Below are positions 8,691 to 19,041 of a stretch of 64,000 bases of DNA, one piece after another. The translations under genes were made by a program, and so were the position numbers. Each line of letters begins with the position of its first letter. The stretch's first letter is position 1. The notes beneath the pieces are model-generated. The model searched no databases and had not been told where the DNA came from. It saw only the letters and a program-made list of their open reading frames with translations. This DNA comes from Piscibacillus sp052246295 (GTDB lineage Bacteria; Bacillota; Bacilli; Bacillales; Alkalibacillaceae): NCBI GenBank assembly GCA_052246295.1, contig JBQQCO010000007.1; one strand, 5' to 3'.

Positions 8691-8719
8691 CGAAAGAGTG
8701 GGAGGCGACCCACTCTTTC
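8691..8719 (-). terminator. Intrinsic terminator of polC
   Basis: 10-bp stem AAAGAGTGGG / CCCACTCTTT with a 6-base loop, followed on the minus strand by CGTTTTATC. Lies about 70 bases after the polC stop codon. Confidence 0.7.
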
Positions 8720-8787
8720 TTACTTTACCGTATCTTTTGCTTAACCAATTGAAAATATACCATAATAACCAATAAAATGCAAACGGT

Positions 8788-11700
8788 TTAGAATAGTGAC
8801 AGTTGATTTTGATCGGGTAATCCTTCTAAACAACCGTGTTGGTCTAAGTACTCTAATACGGTCTTAGAAATACGACTACGTTCACGTAAATCTTCCTTAG
8901 ATAAGAATTCCCCATCTTCTCTCGCTTTAACGATGTTAATAGCTGCATTGGTTCCTAAACCATCAACAGCATTAAAAGGCGGTATTAACGTATCTCCATC
9001 AACTACAAATTCGCTTGCTTTGGAACGGTATAAATCTACCTTTTGCAATGAATAACCTCTTTCAGACATTTCAAGGGCTAGTTCTAATACCGTTAGTAAA
9101 CTCTTTTCTTTAGGTGAAGCTTCATTACCTTTGTTTAATATTTCTTCAATTCGACTTCGTAATGCCTCAGAACCTTTAACCATCGTATCTAACTCAAAAT
9201 CACTTGCTCTAACAGTAAAATAGGCAGCATAAAACTCAATTGGGTAATAAACTTTAAAATAGGCAATACGGACAGCCATTAATACATAAGCTGCTGCGTG
9301 CGCTTTAGGGAACATATACTTAATCTTTTTACATGATTCAATATACCAATCTGGGACCCCATGCTTTTTCATTTCCTCTATCCATTCATCGGATAAGCCT
9401 TTACCCTTACGAACATGCTCCATAATCGTAAATGCTAGTGATGCTTCTAATCCTTGGTGCATAAGATATACCATAATATCATCACGACATCCAATTACAT
9501 CACCAATTTCACAGATGCCATCATTAATAAGTTCTTGTGCATTTCCAAGCCATACATCAGTCCCGTGCGAAAGGCCTGATATAATCACTAACTCAGCAAA
9601 TGTAGATGGCTTAGTATCTTCAAGCATTTGTCTAACGAATCTAGTACCAAACTCTGGAACACCTAAAGTACCTGTTTTACATAATATTTGATCAGCCGTA
9701 ACTCCCAACGGTTCAGGACCTTCAAAAATCTTCATAACTTCAGAATCATTTGTAGGAACATCTTTAGGATCAATTCCTGTTAAATCCTGGAGCATACGAA
9801 TAACAGTTGGATCATCGTGTCCTAGAATATCTAGTTTTAATAAGTTATCGTGAATGGAATGGAAGTCGAAATGAGTCGTTTTCCATTCCGAATTTCGGTC
9901 ATCTGCTGGGAATTGAATTGGTGTAAAATCATAAATTTCCTGATCATCCGGTACAACGATTATTCCACCAGGGTGCTGTCCAGTTGTACGTTTTACTCCT
10001 GTACAACCTTTAACTAAACGTGATATTTCTGCTTGACGATACATAAGTGAGTTATCTTGTGCATACCCCTTCACATATCCAAACGCAGTTTTTTCAGCTA
10101 CTGTACCGATTGTACCTGCACGATATACGTTTTCTTCACCAAAGAGAACTTTTGTATAATGGTGTGCTTTTGGTTGATATTCTCCTGAGAAGTTCAAATC
10201 AATATCTGGTACTTTATCACCTTTAAACCCTAAGAACGTTTCAAATGGAATATCTTGACCATCTCTTGTTAATGGATGATTACATTCAGGACATTCTTTT
10301 TCAGGTAAATCGTAACCAGACCCTACAGAACCGTCATCAAAGAAATGATAATAACTACATTCATCACATACATAGTGTGGTGGGAGTGGGTTGACCTCTG
10401 TAATATCTAGCATGGTAGCTACAAATGAAGAACCTACTGAACCACGAGAACCTACTAAATAGCCATCACTTAACGATTTCTTTACAAGCTTCTCAGAGAT
10501 TAGGTAAATAACCGAGAAACCATTCTCAATAATACTCTTTAATTCCTTTTCAAGACGGTTGACCACTATATCAGGCAAATTTTCTCCATAAATTGATTTT
10601 GCTCGGTTATAACACGTTTCTCTAATCTCATCATCTGCACCATCGATGTTAGGTGTATATAAATCGTCTTTGACAGGTTTAATATCATCTATTTGATTTG
10701 AAACCCAGTTCGTGTTTTCAATCACAAGTTCTTTAGCTTTATCTTCACCTAAAAACCCAAAATCTTCTAACATCTCATTTGTTGTTTTAAAATATACATC
10801 TGGCATGGTTTGACGATTCAAAGGGTTTCCGCTTTGAGAAGCAATTAAAATTTTTCGATATATTTTCTCATGTGGATCTAAATAATGAGTATTACCTGTT
10901 GCAACCACTTTTTTATTAAGCTTCTCACCAATTTTAACGAGTTTTTTAATTAATTGTTTAATATGTTCAATTGATTGAACTATTTCTCGATCTATTAGGT
11001 GGAAATAGTTCGAAGGTGGCTGAACCTCAATATAGTCATAAAACTCCGCTACTTTTTCAGCTTCTTCTTCAGATTTTAACGCTATTGTATCGAACAATTC
11101 TCCTTGATCGCAGCCAGAACCAACAATGATTCCTTCTCGGTGTTCAACTAATTTAGACCTTGGAATCCTTGGTACGCGATAAAAATAATCTACGTGAGCA
11201 ATCGAAACTAATTTAAATAAGTTCTTTAGGCCTTCTTGAGTCTTAGCAAGTAAAATAGCATGATTAGGACGAGAACGTTTATATGCATCACCTTCACCCA
11301 CGTGACGATTTAAATGATCATGGCTCGTCATATCCTTTTCCATAGCTGACTTTACTAAACTCCATAATAAATAACCTGTTGCTTCAGCATCATAAATTGC
11401 ACGGTGGTGTTGGGTTAATTCAATGTTAAGGTGCTTACATAATGTATTTAATCGGTGATTCTTGAGCTGTGGATATAACAGTCTGGCTAACTCTAACGTA
11501 TCGATTACAGGGTTTGTTACTTTTTCAATATCCATCCTTTGGAATGCTGCATTAATAAACCCAATATCAAAGCTAGCGTTGTGAGCTACTAAAATATCTT
11601 GTCCCATCCATTCATGAAAATCTCTCATGACGTCTTCTATCTCTGGAGCCCCTACTAACATGTCATCTGTAATACCTGTTAAATCGATCGTCGTTTGACT

Positions 11701-13080
11701 AAGCTTTTGGTGAGGGTTAGCAAACCTTTCAAAACGGTCCACAATCTCCCCTTGATACACCTTAACAGCTGCTAATTCTATAATTTTGTCGTATGAAGCT
11801 GATAAACCAGTCGTTTCTACGTCAAACACAATATAATTCGCTTCATTTAAATCTACTGGTGCTGGATTATAGGCAATGGGTACACCATCATCGACTAAGT
11901 TTGCTTCCAGTCCATATAAAATCTTCACACCATGCTTTTCACCAGCGGAGTGTGCCTCAGGAAATGCTTGTACGACTGCATGATCAGTTATTGCAACTGC
12001 TGAATGTCCCCATTTGGCAGCACGCTCTACTAGATTCGAAGCAGACACTGTAGCATCCATAGAGCTCATAGTAGTGTGGGCGTGTAACTCTATTCGCTTT
12101 TCTTCAGCTAGGTCTCGTCTCTCTTTAGGCGCAACCTCGTACAAGTCATTTCCCATCATCATAAGCTCATTTGTAAATGTGTCAGTCTGAATACTACCAC
12201 GAGCTTTAATCCATACACCTTCTTTAACTTGCTTGAATAATTCCTTTTGCTCATCACCTTTAGAAAACATCTTAATTTGAATGGAGTCTGTATAATCTGT
12301 AAGACTAATGATTAATAAATCACGTCCAGATCTTAAGTTTCGAATATCAACATCAAATACATACCCTTGGATCACCATACTTTTCTCTTCTTCCAATATA
12401 TCTCTAATTGGTGATGGTTCATCCTGAAAATCACGACCGATTTTCAAAGGTAGATTATCATTTTGATCATCTTTACTTTGCTTCGAACGTTCCTCCTTCT
12501 CTTTGATGGCACGCTCTATATAATTTTGCTCTTCTACACGCTTTTGTTTTTGAAATTGTTCAAACTCTTCTTCATCTCTAGCAATCTCGAATTGCAGTTG
12601 ATAAGTTTTTAAACCACTTTTTAAACAGAACTCTTGAAATAATGGGTCAATCTTCCTCTTCATCATTTGAGCTTCAGTTTCATTTCTAGCATAAATTAAT
12701 AATTGAGCACCATTAATTTGAGGAGTTTGGTTACAGATATAATCTTTATAAGCTGGAAATAGATCATGAATGGAATTTATGAAAAATTTCCAGTAAGAGC
12801 TAATTGATGCCTCATCTAAATCTTTTTTTTCTGTTTCGACTTTAATCTCAACCTTTGCAATATGATGAAAAGCATCTTTTAACCGTGCATTAAACACTTC
12901 AATCGCTTCACAAGAAAAAGGTTTCTCTTTATGGATATTAAATTGCCAAACCTTCTCATCTTTTAAAATTATTAGCTTTTCAAGATAAGCATCCTGGAAC
13001 TCTAAATCTATAAGCTCTTGTGGAATACCAATTTGATTTAATAAGAGGTTTAATTTCTCTTTTTTACTAAGGTCCATCAT
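8788..13080 (-). CDS. polC: DNA polymerase III PolC, Gram-positive type
   Basis: Replicative DNA polymerase with built-in proofreading. 1430 residues, normal length. Order: N-terminal tau-binding region, OB domain, PHP domain (ELHAHTTMSSMDA, AITDHAVVQAFPEA) interrupted by a DEDD exonuclease (IVFDVETTGLSASYDK), zinc-binding CDECSYYHF and CPEC, polymerase palm with DIDLNFSGEYQ, then fingers and helix-hairpin-helix region (GLGTNAAINIVKAREDGEF). Tandem ATGs at 13080 and 13077 follow GGCGGGG. It follows proS but is separated by a strong terminator, so it probably has its own promoter; a TATAAT lies about 60 bases upstream without a good -35. Confidence 0.98.
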   Translation of the reverse strand: MMDLSKKEKLNLLLNQIGIPQELIDLEFQDAYLEKLIILKDEKVWQFNIHKEKPFSCEAIEVFNARLKDAFHHIAKVEIKVETEKKDLDEASISSYWKFFINSIHDLFPAYKDYICNQTPQINGAQLLIYARNETEAQMMKRKIDPLFQEFCLKSGLKTYQLQFEIARDEEEFEQFQKQKRVEEQNYIERAIKEKEERSKQSKDDQNDNLPLKIGRDFQDEPSPIRDILEEEKSMVIQGYVFDVDIRNLRSGRDLLIISLTDYTDSIQIKMFSKGDEQKELFKQVKEGVWIKARGSIQTDTFTNELMMMGNDLYEVAPKERRDLAEEKRIELHAHTTMSSMDATVSASNLVERAAKWGHSAVAITDHAVVQAFPEAHSAGEKHGVKILYGLEANLVDDGVPIAYNPAPVDLNEANYIVFDVETTGLSASYDKIIELAAVKVYQGEIVDRFERFANPHQKLSQTTIDLTGITDDMLVGAPEIEDVMRDFHEWMGQDILVAHNASFDIGFINAAFQRMDIEKVTNPVIDTLELARLLYPQLKNHRLNTLCKHLNIELTQHHRAIYDAEATGYLLWSLVKSAMEKDMTSHDHLNRHVGEGDAYKRSRPNHAILLAKTQEGLKNLFKLVSIAHVDYFYRVPRIPRSKLVEHREGIIVGSGCDQGELFDTIALKSEEEAEKVAEFYDYIEVQPPSNYFHLIDREIVQSIEHIKQLIKKLVKIGEKLNKKVVATGNTHYLDPHEKIYRKILIASQSGNPLNRQTMPDVYFKTTNEMLEDFGFLGEDKAKELVIENTNWVSNQIDDIKPVKDDLYTPNIDGADDEIRETCYNRAKSIYGENLPDIVVNRLEKELKSIIENGFSVIYLISEKLVKKSLSDGYLVGSRGSVGSSFVATMLDITEVNPLPPHYVCDECSYYHFFDDGSVGSGYDLPEKECPECNHPLTRDGQDIPFETFLGFKGDKVPDIDLNFSGEYQPKAHHYTKVLFGEENVYRAGTIGTVAEKTAFGYVKGYAQDNSLMYRQAEISRLVKGCTGVKRTTGQHPGGIIVVPDDQEIYDFTPIQFPADDRNSEWKTTHFDFHSIHDNLLKLDILGHDDPTVIRMLQDLTGIDPKDVPTNDSEVMKIFEGPEPLGVTADQILCKTGTLGVPEFGTRFVRQMLEDTKPSTFAELVIISGLSHGTDVWLGNAQELINDGICEIGDVIGCRDDIMVYLMHQGLEASLAFTIMEHVRKGKGLSDEWIEEMKKHGVPDWYIESCKKIKYMFPKAHAAAYVLMAVRIAYFKVYYPIEFYAAYFTVRASDFELDTMVKGSEALRSRIEEILNKGNEASPKEKSLLTVLELALEMSERGYSLQKVDLYRSKASEFVVDGDTLIPPFNAVDGLGTNAAINIVKAREDGEFLSKEDLRERSRISKTVLEYLDQHGCLEGLPDQNQLSLF

Positions 13081-13142
13081 GATTCCCCGCCTTGGTTAAT
13101 AATACTTTTTGTAGATTATTTGCTAGCCCTACATTATATAAA

Positions 13143-13186
13143 CAAAAAACTCGCCTTTGGTTAAATCAGTCTTCCAAAGGCGGTTT
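13143..13186 (-). terminator. Intrinsic terminator of proS
   Basis: Stem CGCCTTTGG / CCAAAGGCG with a 13-base loop, followed on the minus strand by AGTTTTTTG. Lies just after the proS stop and before polC. Confidence 0.8.
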
Positions 13187-13208
13187 TATATAAAATTATT
13201 TACTTACA

Positions 13209-14909
13209 CTATTTTAATAAATTATTTAAATGATCATGAAGGTCATCAATCTGAACATCTTCTTGATGACCTGTTTCACGATATTTAAATTCTACGTACC
13301 CTTCACTTGCACGTTTTCCAACAACTACACGGTAAGGAACACCAATTAAGTCACTATCATTAAATTTTACTCCCGCTCTATCTTGACGATCATCATATAG
13401 TACATCAATGCCCGCGTCTAACAATTGATTATATAGTTGATCTGATAGTTCCACCTGTTCTTCTTTTTTAACATTTAAGTTAATTAAATGAACTTGGAAA
13501 GGAGCTAAATCTTTTGGCCAGGTAATGCCGTTGTCGTCGTGGTATTGTTCTACAATAGAAGCCAAAGTACGCGACACACCTATTCCGTAGCAACCCATTA
13601 CATAATTTTGAGCACGCCCTTCCTTATTTAAGAAAGTAGCGTTTAAGTCATCGGCATATTTACTTCCTAACTTAAACACGTGTCCAACTTCAATACCACG
13701 GGCAAATTCAATGGTTCCTTTACCATCAGGTGATAAATCGCCTTCTTGAATAAAACGTAAATCTGCATACTGATTAATTTTTATGTCACGGCTGGGATTT
13801 ACGTTTTTATAATGATAACCATCTTCATTTGCACCACAAGTTGCATTAACTAAGTATTCAACTGCATAATCTGCTATAACATCAACATTATCCGGTACAT
13901 TAATTGGACCAAGTGATCCAAAGCCTGCTCCCATAATGTCTCTTGTTTCTTGTTCAGTCGCTAATTCAACGATTTCTGCTTCATATAAATTCTTTAACTT
14001 TACATCGTTTACTTCATGATCTCCTCTAGTTACCACCATTACAAATTGGTCATCTACCTTAAACATAATCGCCTTCATGCCTTGATTTAATTCATGACCT
14101 AAAAAGTCAGCTACTTCTTGCATCGTTCTTGCATTTGGTGTCTCAACTTTATCTAAAGTTAATGGTTCAACCTCAGGCTTTTCATAATTTGGTACGACAG
14201 GTGCCATTTCAATATTTGCTGCAAAATCTGATTCATTAGAATAGGCGATGATATCTTCCCCTACCTCTGACAAAACCATAAACTCATGTGTATCTTTACC
14301 ACCCATTGCACCTGAGTCAGCAATAACAGCTCTAAAGTTTAGACCACAGCGCTCAAAAATTCTTTTATAGGCGTTGAAAATAACATCATAAGTTTCATCT
14401 AGTGAGTCGAATGTTTCATGGAAAGAATATGCATCTTTCATCAAAAACTCTCTTCCACGTAATAATCCGAATCTTGGGCGTTTTTCATCTCTATACTTAG
14501 CTTGAATTTGGTAAAGGGTAAATGGAAGCTTTTTATAAGAATTGACTTCATCTCTGACCAATGCTGTTACGACCTCTTCATGAGTAGCTCCTAAAGCAAA
14601 ATCACGCTCGTGGCGGTCTTTTAGTCTCATTAACTCTTGTCCCATTGTATTCCAACGACCAGTTGCCTGCCATAATTCTGCTGGTTGTAAAGCGGGCATT
14701 TGAACTTCTTGTGCCCCGGCACGATCCATTTCTTCTCTAACAATATTTTCAACCTTGCGTAAAACCCTCTTACCTAAAGGTAAGAAATTATATACTCCTG
14801 ATGCTAATTGTCGAATAAATCCGGCTTTTAATAATAACTGATGGCTTTTTAGTTCTGCTTCAGCTGGGACTTCTCTCAATGTTGGGATGAGTAAATTGCT
14901 TTGTCTCAT
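13209..14909 (-). CDS. proS: Prolyl-tRNA synthetase, bacterial type
   Basis: Charges tRNA-Pro. 566 residues, class II synthetase of the bacterial type with an editing (INS) domain between motifs 2 and 3. Visible: N-terminal motif 1 region (LLKAGFIRQLASGVYNFLP), motif 2 (YRDEKRPRFGLLRGREFLMK), motif 3 (GCYGIGVSRTLASI) and the C-terminal anticodon-binding domain. Start ATG behind AGAGGTG. Follows rseP by about 33 bases. Confidence 0.97.
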   Translation of the reverse strand: MRQSNLLIPTLREVPAEAELKSHQLLLKAGFIRQLASGVYNFLPLGKRVLRKVENIVREEMDRAGAQEVQMPALQPAELWQATGRWNTMGQELMRLKDRHERDFALGATHEEVVTALVRDEVNSYKKLPFTLYQIQAKYRDEKRPRFGLLRGREFLMKDAYSFHETFDSLDETYDVIFNAYKRIFERCGLNFRAVIADSGAMGGKDTHEFMVLSEVGEDIIAYSNESDFAANIEMAPVVPNYEKPEVEPLTLDKVETPNARTMQEVADFLGHELNQGMKAIMFKVDDQFVMVVTRGDHEVNDVKLKNLYEAEIVELATEQETRDIMGAGFGSLGPINVPDNVDVIADYAVEYLVNATCGANEDGYHYKNVNPSRDIKINQYADLRFIQEGDLSPDGKGTIEFARGIEVGHVFKLGSKYADDLNATFLNKEGRAQNYVMGCYGIGVSRTLASIVEQYHDDNGITWPKDLAPFQVHLINLNVKKEEQVELSDQLYNQLLDAGIDVLYDDRQDRAGVKFNDSDLIGVPYRVVVGKRASEGYVEFKYRETGHQEDVQIDDLHDHLNNLLK

Positions 14910-14942
14910 ACTATTTACACCTCTTTATTCGTATTTTATCAT

Positions 14943-16208
14943 TTACATAAACAATCGCTCAATGTCATTCCAAGTAACGACAATCATTAATAACATTAAT
15001 AATGCAAAGCCAATAAAATGAACAAAACCTTCTTTTTCAGGATCAATAGGCTTACCTCTAACTGCTTCAAGTCCAATGAACATTAAGCGTCCACCATCCA
15101 ACGCAGGTAATGGTAGTAAGTTAATAATCCCTAGGTTAATACTCAACATAGCTGTCCAAGTTAAGAAGTTTATAAACCCTGTTTGAACGACTTCATCTGT
15201 CGCATCATATATTCCGACTGGACCAGCTAAAGCATCTAATGATAATTGTCCCGTCACTAGCTGTCCTAGAGCAGTTAGAATAAGTTTTCCTACTTCATAG
15301 GTTTGAGTGAAACCAAATTTAAATGCTTCAATTGGACTATCAACAAGATTACGCTGAATACCTACCTGGCCAATAGACTCTCCAGTGTCTAATTCACGTG
15401 ACATGGTTGTCAAACTTGTTTCTATAACTTCACCATCACGCTCAATTGTTAAATTGATTTCTTCATTTGGGCGTTCTTGTACGTATTCTACAAAGCTAAC
15501 CCAATCATTGATGGACTCTCCATTTATATTAAGAATCTCATCCCCAGACATTAAACCCGCTTCACTAGCAGGCGTATCTTCTTGAACATTCCCTACCACA
15601 GCTTGATCGTCTGGAACCCCTTGATATAATCCCAAACCAATAAAAATAGCAATCGCTAATAAAAAGTTCATCAAAGGCCCTGCAAATACCTGCATGCCTT
15701 TTTTACCAACAGATTTAGAAGCAAATTGTCGGTCATAAGGCGCTATTAGAGTTTCCTTTTCATCCATGACAAACAAAGCCTTACGGTCAACAGCATATTG
15801 ATATCGTTCATCTGTATTAATATCAAAACATTCAATCACCAAGTCGTGATCTAAATCAATACGTTCTACTTCAACAACCTTAGCATTTGGGTGCTTTGAT
15901 TTATTATTGACAATTATTTTACTAACTTTATTCTGCTCATTGAACTCTAATCCGATATGGTAGCCCGGCTTTAAATCAATAATTTCAGGATCTTCACCTG
16001 CAACCCTCACATAACCACCAATCGGTAGCAGTCTAACAGTATATAATGTTTCGTCACGGCGATAAGAAAAAATCTTAGGGCCAAAACCAATTGCAAATTC
16101 TCTAGCAAGCATGCCTGCTCTTTTGGCAAATATTAAGTGACCAAACTCATGAATGAAAACTAGTAAGCCGAACATAAAAATAAAAGCAATAATTGTATCA
16201 AAGTTCAT
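14943..16208 (-). CDS. rseP: Site-2 intramembrane metalloprotease RseP/RasP
   Basis: Membrane zinc protease (RasP in B. subtilis) that cleaves anti-sigma factors and signal-peptide remnants within the membrane. 421 residues. HEFGH zinc motif in the first membrane segment, a PDZ domain in the middle (ASEAGLMSGDEILNINGE), and the second zinc ligand in LLPLPALDGGR near the C-terminus, followed by further membrane helices. I choose ATG 16208 (MNFDTIIAF), 6 bases after GGTAGGTG; the GTG at 16217 lies inside that site. Sits between dxr and proS as in B. subtilis. Confidence 0.96.
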   Translation of the reverse strand: MNFDTIIAFIFMFGLLVFIHEFGHLIFAKRAGMLAREFAIGFGPKIFSYRRDETLYTVRLLPIGGYVRVAGEDPEIIDLKPGYHIGLEFNEQNKVSKIIVNNKSKHPNAKVVEVERIDLDHDLVIECFDINTDERYQYAVDRKALFVMDEKETLIAPYDRQFASKSVGKKGMQVFAGPLMNFLLAIAIFIGLGLYQGVPDDQAVVGNVQEDTPASEAGLMSGDEILNINGESINDWVSFVEYVQERPNEEINLTIERDGEVIETSLTTMSRELDTGESIGQVGIQRNLVDSPIEAFKFGFTQTYEVGKLILTALGQLVTGQLSLDALAGPVGIYDATDEVVQTGFINFLTWTAMLSINLGIINLLPLPALDGGRLMFIGLEAVRGKPIDPEKEGFVHFIGFALLMLLMIVVTWNDIERLFM

Positions 16209-16217
16209 AATAAACAC

Positions 16218-17372
16218 CTACCTTTTTAGGACAGCATAACTTACTCGTTTGCGAATCTCCTGATCCAATTCGAATATCGTATCCAAATCCGGATCTTGAA
16301 TCACAGAATGTGTTTCCATTTCTTTTTCAATTAATTCTTCAATCTCTAAAAATGTTATCTTATCTTGCAAGAATAGTTTCACTGCCTCTTCATTAGCAGC
16401 GTTTAATACGGTAGGCAGGGAACCACCCATCCGTCCTGCTTCATACGCCATTCTTAAACAAGGAAAGCGATCAAAACTCATTTCTCTAAAGTTTAATTGT
16501 CCAACTTTAACCAAGTCAAGAGCTTCACTCAAGGTAAAATCAGAACGTTCTGGATAAGTTAAGGCATATTGAATTGGAATCCTCATATCTGGAGTTCCTA
16601 ATTGTGCCATAACACTTTGGTCTGCAAATTCAACCATCGAATGAATAACGCTTTCATTATGTAAAATGACGTCAATTTGATCGTATGGTGTATCGAACAA
16701 CCAATGAGCTTCAATGACTTCTAATCCCTTATTCATCATTGTTGCCGAATCAATGGTAATTTTAGCCCCCATACTCCAATTTGGATGTTTTAAGGCATCA
16801 TGCTTTGTTACACCTATTAACTGATCACGTGTTTTATCTCTAAAACTACCACCAGAAGCAGTCAAAATAATCTTTTTAATCTCATCATGATTCTCGCCTT
16901 TTAGGCACTGATGTATGGCCGCATGCTCACTATCTACTGGTAACAGATCAACCCTATTTTCTTTGGCTTCTTTCATAACAATATGACCAGCTGTAACCAA
17001 TGTTTCTTTGTTAGCAAAGGCAATTTGTTTTTTAGCTCTTATGGCTTCTAAAGTTGGTTGTAATCCAACACTCCCAAGTACTGCGTTAACGACTAAATCT
17101 ATATCTGGTAGTGAAACAATTTCATTTAGAGCTTCCATACCAAAATTAATTGTCGGGCTATAACTAAGTTTATTATTTAGTTTGGTAAAAGTTTCACGAT
17201 TTTGTACAACAATGTACTTAGGTTTTAAATTTTCAATTACTGGTAAGGCTTTATCTATATTAGTTCCAAAGGCAAAACCAACTAATTGAAATTGTTCAGG
17301 ATGTCTTTTGATAATATCAACTGTTTGTAAACCTATGGACCCAGTTCCACCTAATAACGTTATTCTTTTCAT
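16218..17372 (-). CDS. dxr: 1-deoxy-D-xylulose 5-phosphate reductoisomerase
   Basis: Second step of the MEP isoprenoid pathway: DXP to MEP with NADPH. 384 residues. N-terminal Rossmann motif LLGGTGSIGLQTVDII, metal/substrate residues in PVDSEHAAIHQCL, and the flexible-loop region LKHPNWSMGAKITIDSATMMNKGLE read here as HPNWSMG and DSATMMNKG. ATG start behind GAGGGG. Its product line feeds uppS two genes upstream. Confidence 0.97.
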   Translation of the reverse strand: MKRITLLGGTGSIGLQTVDIIKRHPEQFQLVGFAFGTNIDKALPVIENLKPKYIVVQNRETFTKLNNKLSYSPTINFGMEALNEIVSLPDIDLVVNAVLGSVGLQPTLEAIRAKKQIAFANKETLVTAGHIVMKEAKENRVDLLPVDSEHAAIHQCLKGENHDEIKKIILTASGGSFRDKTRDQLIGVTKHDALKHPNWSMGAKITIDSATMMNKGLEVIEAHWLFDTPYDQIDVILHNESVIHSMVEFADQSVMAQLGTPDMRIPIQYALTYPERSDFTLSEALDLVKVGQLNFREMSFDRFPCLRMAYEAGRMGGSLPTVLNAANEEAVKLFLQDKITFLEIEELIEKEMETHSVIQDPDLDTIFELDQEIRKRVSYAVLKR

Positions 17373-17388
17373 CCTAACCCCTCGTTTG

Positions 17389-18180
17389 TTAAATTATAAA
17401 TTGGATAAAATGCAAAAATGGGACCATAAAGATTAAACTGTCAAAACGGTCCAATATGCCACCATGCCCTGGTAAAATATGCCCTGAATCCTTAATGTCA
17501 TAAATGCGTTTGAATGCAGATTGTATTAAATCTCCTATTTGAGCTAACAATGAGGCGAAGATGGAAACAACAATTACAACCCACATATGTTCATGAATAT
17601 CTAATGTAAGTTGAATAATGATCCCAATTATTACTGCACCAATTATTCCACCGAAAAAACCCTCTATAGTCTTCTTAGGGCTAATGATTGGCCAGAGCTT
17701 ATGTTTGCCAAAAGCTCGTCCTGCAAAATAAGCTCCAGAATCAGTAAACCATACAATCAATAACGCGTACAATAGAAACTCAAGACCCGCTAGTCTAGTT
17801 TCAATTACATAACCAAATCCTATTCCAACATATAAAGCTGATAATAAAACAAAAGATACATCATCAAATGAAAATCTGTTTTTAACTAGAACTGTATAAG
17901 CTAATAAAATAAATACAAGAGCATATAATATTTCCGTTTTTGTTAGTGGTATTACATCCAGTATATTAGTCATTTCACTACTTAATAGAAATAACCATAA
18001 CAAAAGAATACCTACTAATGTAGGAAAAGATAATACTGATATTCTTTTCATATTCAAAAGTTCAAATAATCCTATAGTACCAATAATATAAATAAAAATT
18101 ATAAATGGCCAACTTCCATAAAGGACAAATGGTAAAAATACAGCTAAACCAATAATTGCTGTTATAATCCTCGTCTTCAT
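17389..18180 (-). CDS. cdsA: Phosphatidate cytidylyltransferase
   Basis: Polytopic membrane enzyme making CDP-diacylglycerol from phosphatidate and CTP, the branch point for phosphatidylglycerol and other phospholipids. 263 residues with about eight hydrophobic segments and the C-terminal CDP-DAG synthase signature around SPKKTIEGFFGG and KRIYDIKDSGHILPGHGG, with DRFDS. ATG start behind GGTGTGA. 13 bases after uppS. Confidence 0.96.
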   Translation of the reverse strand: MKTRIITAIIGLAVFLPFVLYGSWPFIIFIYIIGTIGLFELLNMKRISVLSFPTLVGILLLWLFLLSSEMTNILDVIPLTKTEILYALVFILLAYTVLVKNRFSFDDVSFVLLSALYVGIGFGYVIETRLAGLEFLLYALLIVWFTDSGAYFAGRAFGKHKLWPIISPKKTIEGFFGGIIGAVIIGIIIQLTLDIHEHMWVVIVVSIFASLLAQIGDLIQSAFKRIYDIKDSGHILPGHGGILDRFDSLIFMVPFLHFIQFII

Positions 18181-18193
18181 TTTATATCACACC

Positions 18194-18940
18194 TTATAGA
18201 CCACCAAATCTTCTCTTTCGGTTTTGAAATTCAAGTATTGCTTCATCGAAAGCTTCATGATTAAATTCCGGCCAGAGCTTCTCTGTAAAATAAAATTCTG
18301 CATAAGCAACTTGCCATAATAGGTAATTACTTAATCTTTGTTCGCCACTCGTTCGTATGACAAGATCGGGGTCTGGTAATTGATTCGTGTATAAGTACTT
18401 TGATATAAGTTCTTCGTCTATATCATTAATATTAATTTTATCTGAATTAACATCTTGGCAAACATTCTTAACTGCATCCACAATTTCAGAACGACTACCA
18501 TAATTTAATGCAAAGTTTAGAACTAATCCTGTATTGTTTTTAGTTTGATCAACGGAATATTGTACTGCCTTTTTTGTAAATTCAGGTAGGCCTTCGTAAT
18601 GGCCGATCGTTGTAACCTTTACATTATTCTCAATTAATTCAGGTAAATATGTATCTAAAAATTGCGAAGGTAGCTTCATAATGAATTCTACCTCTTTAGG
18701 CGGGCGCTTCCAATTCTCCGTGGAAAAGGCATATAATGTTATTGCCTCAAGTTCAAGTTCAACTGCCCTTTCAACTACTTTTTTGATTGTTTTCATTCCT
18801 TCTTTATGTCCAGCGAATCTTGGTAGTCCACGTTTTTTAGCCCATCTGCCATTACCATCCATGATAATCGCTACATGTTTAGGAACATTGGTAGGGTCTA
18901 AACTAGTCATGTCTTGATTCTTTTTTGTCTTAAATTTCAT
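18194..18940 (-). CDS. uppS: Undecaprenyl diphosphate synthase (cis-prenyltransferase)
   Basis: Makes the C55 lipid carrier precursor for peptidoglycan. 248 residues; catalytic Asp in IIMDGNGRWAKKRGLPR, then FAGHKEGMKT, TLYAFSTENWKRP and RTSGEQRLSNYLLWQ with the Mg-binding Glu near EFYFTEKLWPEF. I prefer ATG 18940, 6 bases after GGCGAGGG, to ATG 18946 which abuts it. A terminator for frr lies 33 bases upstream, so it needs readthrough or a promoter I cannot define. Confidence 0.96.
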   Translation of the reverse strand: MKFKTKKNQDMTSLDPTNVPKHVAIIMDGNGRWAKKRGLPRFAGHKEGMKTIKKVVERAVELELEAITLYAFSTENWKRPPKEVEFIMKLPSQFLDTYLPELIENNVKVTTIGHYEGLPEFTKKAVQYSVDQTKNNTGLVLNFALNYGSRSEIVDAVKNVCQDVNSDKININDIDEELISKYLYTNQLPDPDLVIRTSGEQRLSNYLLWQVAYAEFYFTEKLWPEFNHEAFDEAILEFQNRKRRFGGL

Positions 18941-18972
18941 GTCCATCCCTCGCCAATAACTTAAGAAAAATT

Positions 18973-18997
18973 TAGCTTTCGCATGATGCGAAAGCTA
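18973..18997 (-). terminator. Intrinsic terminator of frr
   Basis: Perfect 12-bp palindrome TAGCTTTCGCAT / ATGCGAAAGCTA, followed on the minus strand by AATTTTTCTT. Lies between frr and uppS. Confidence 0.85.
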
Positions 18998-19041
18998 TTA
19001 TTAATTATTATATCATGAAATGACTGAGTATATATCTACTT

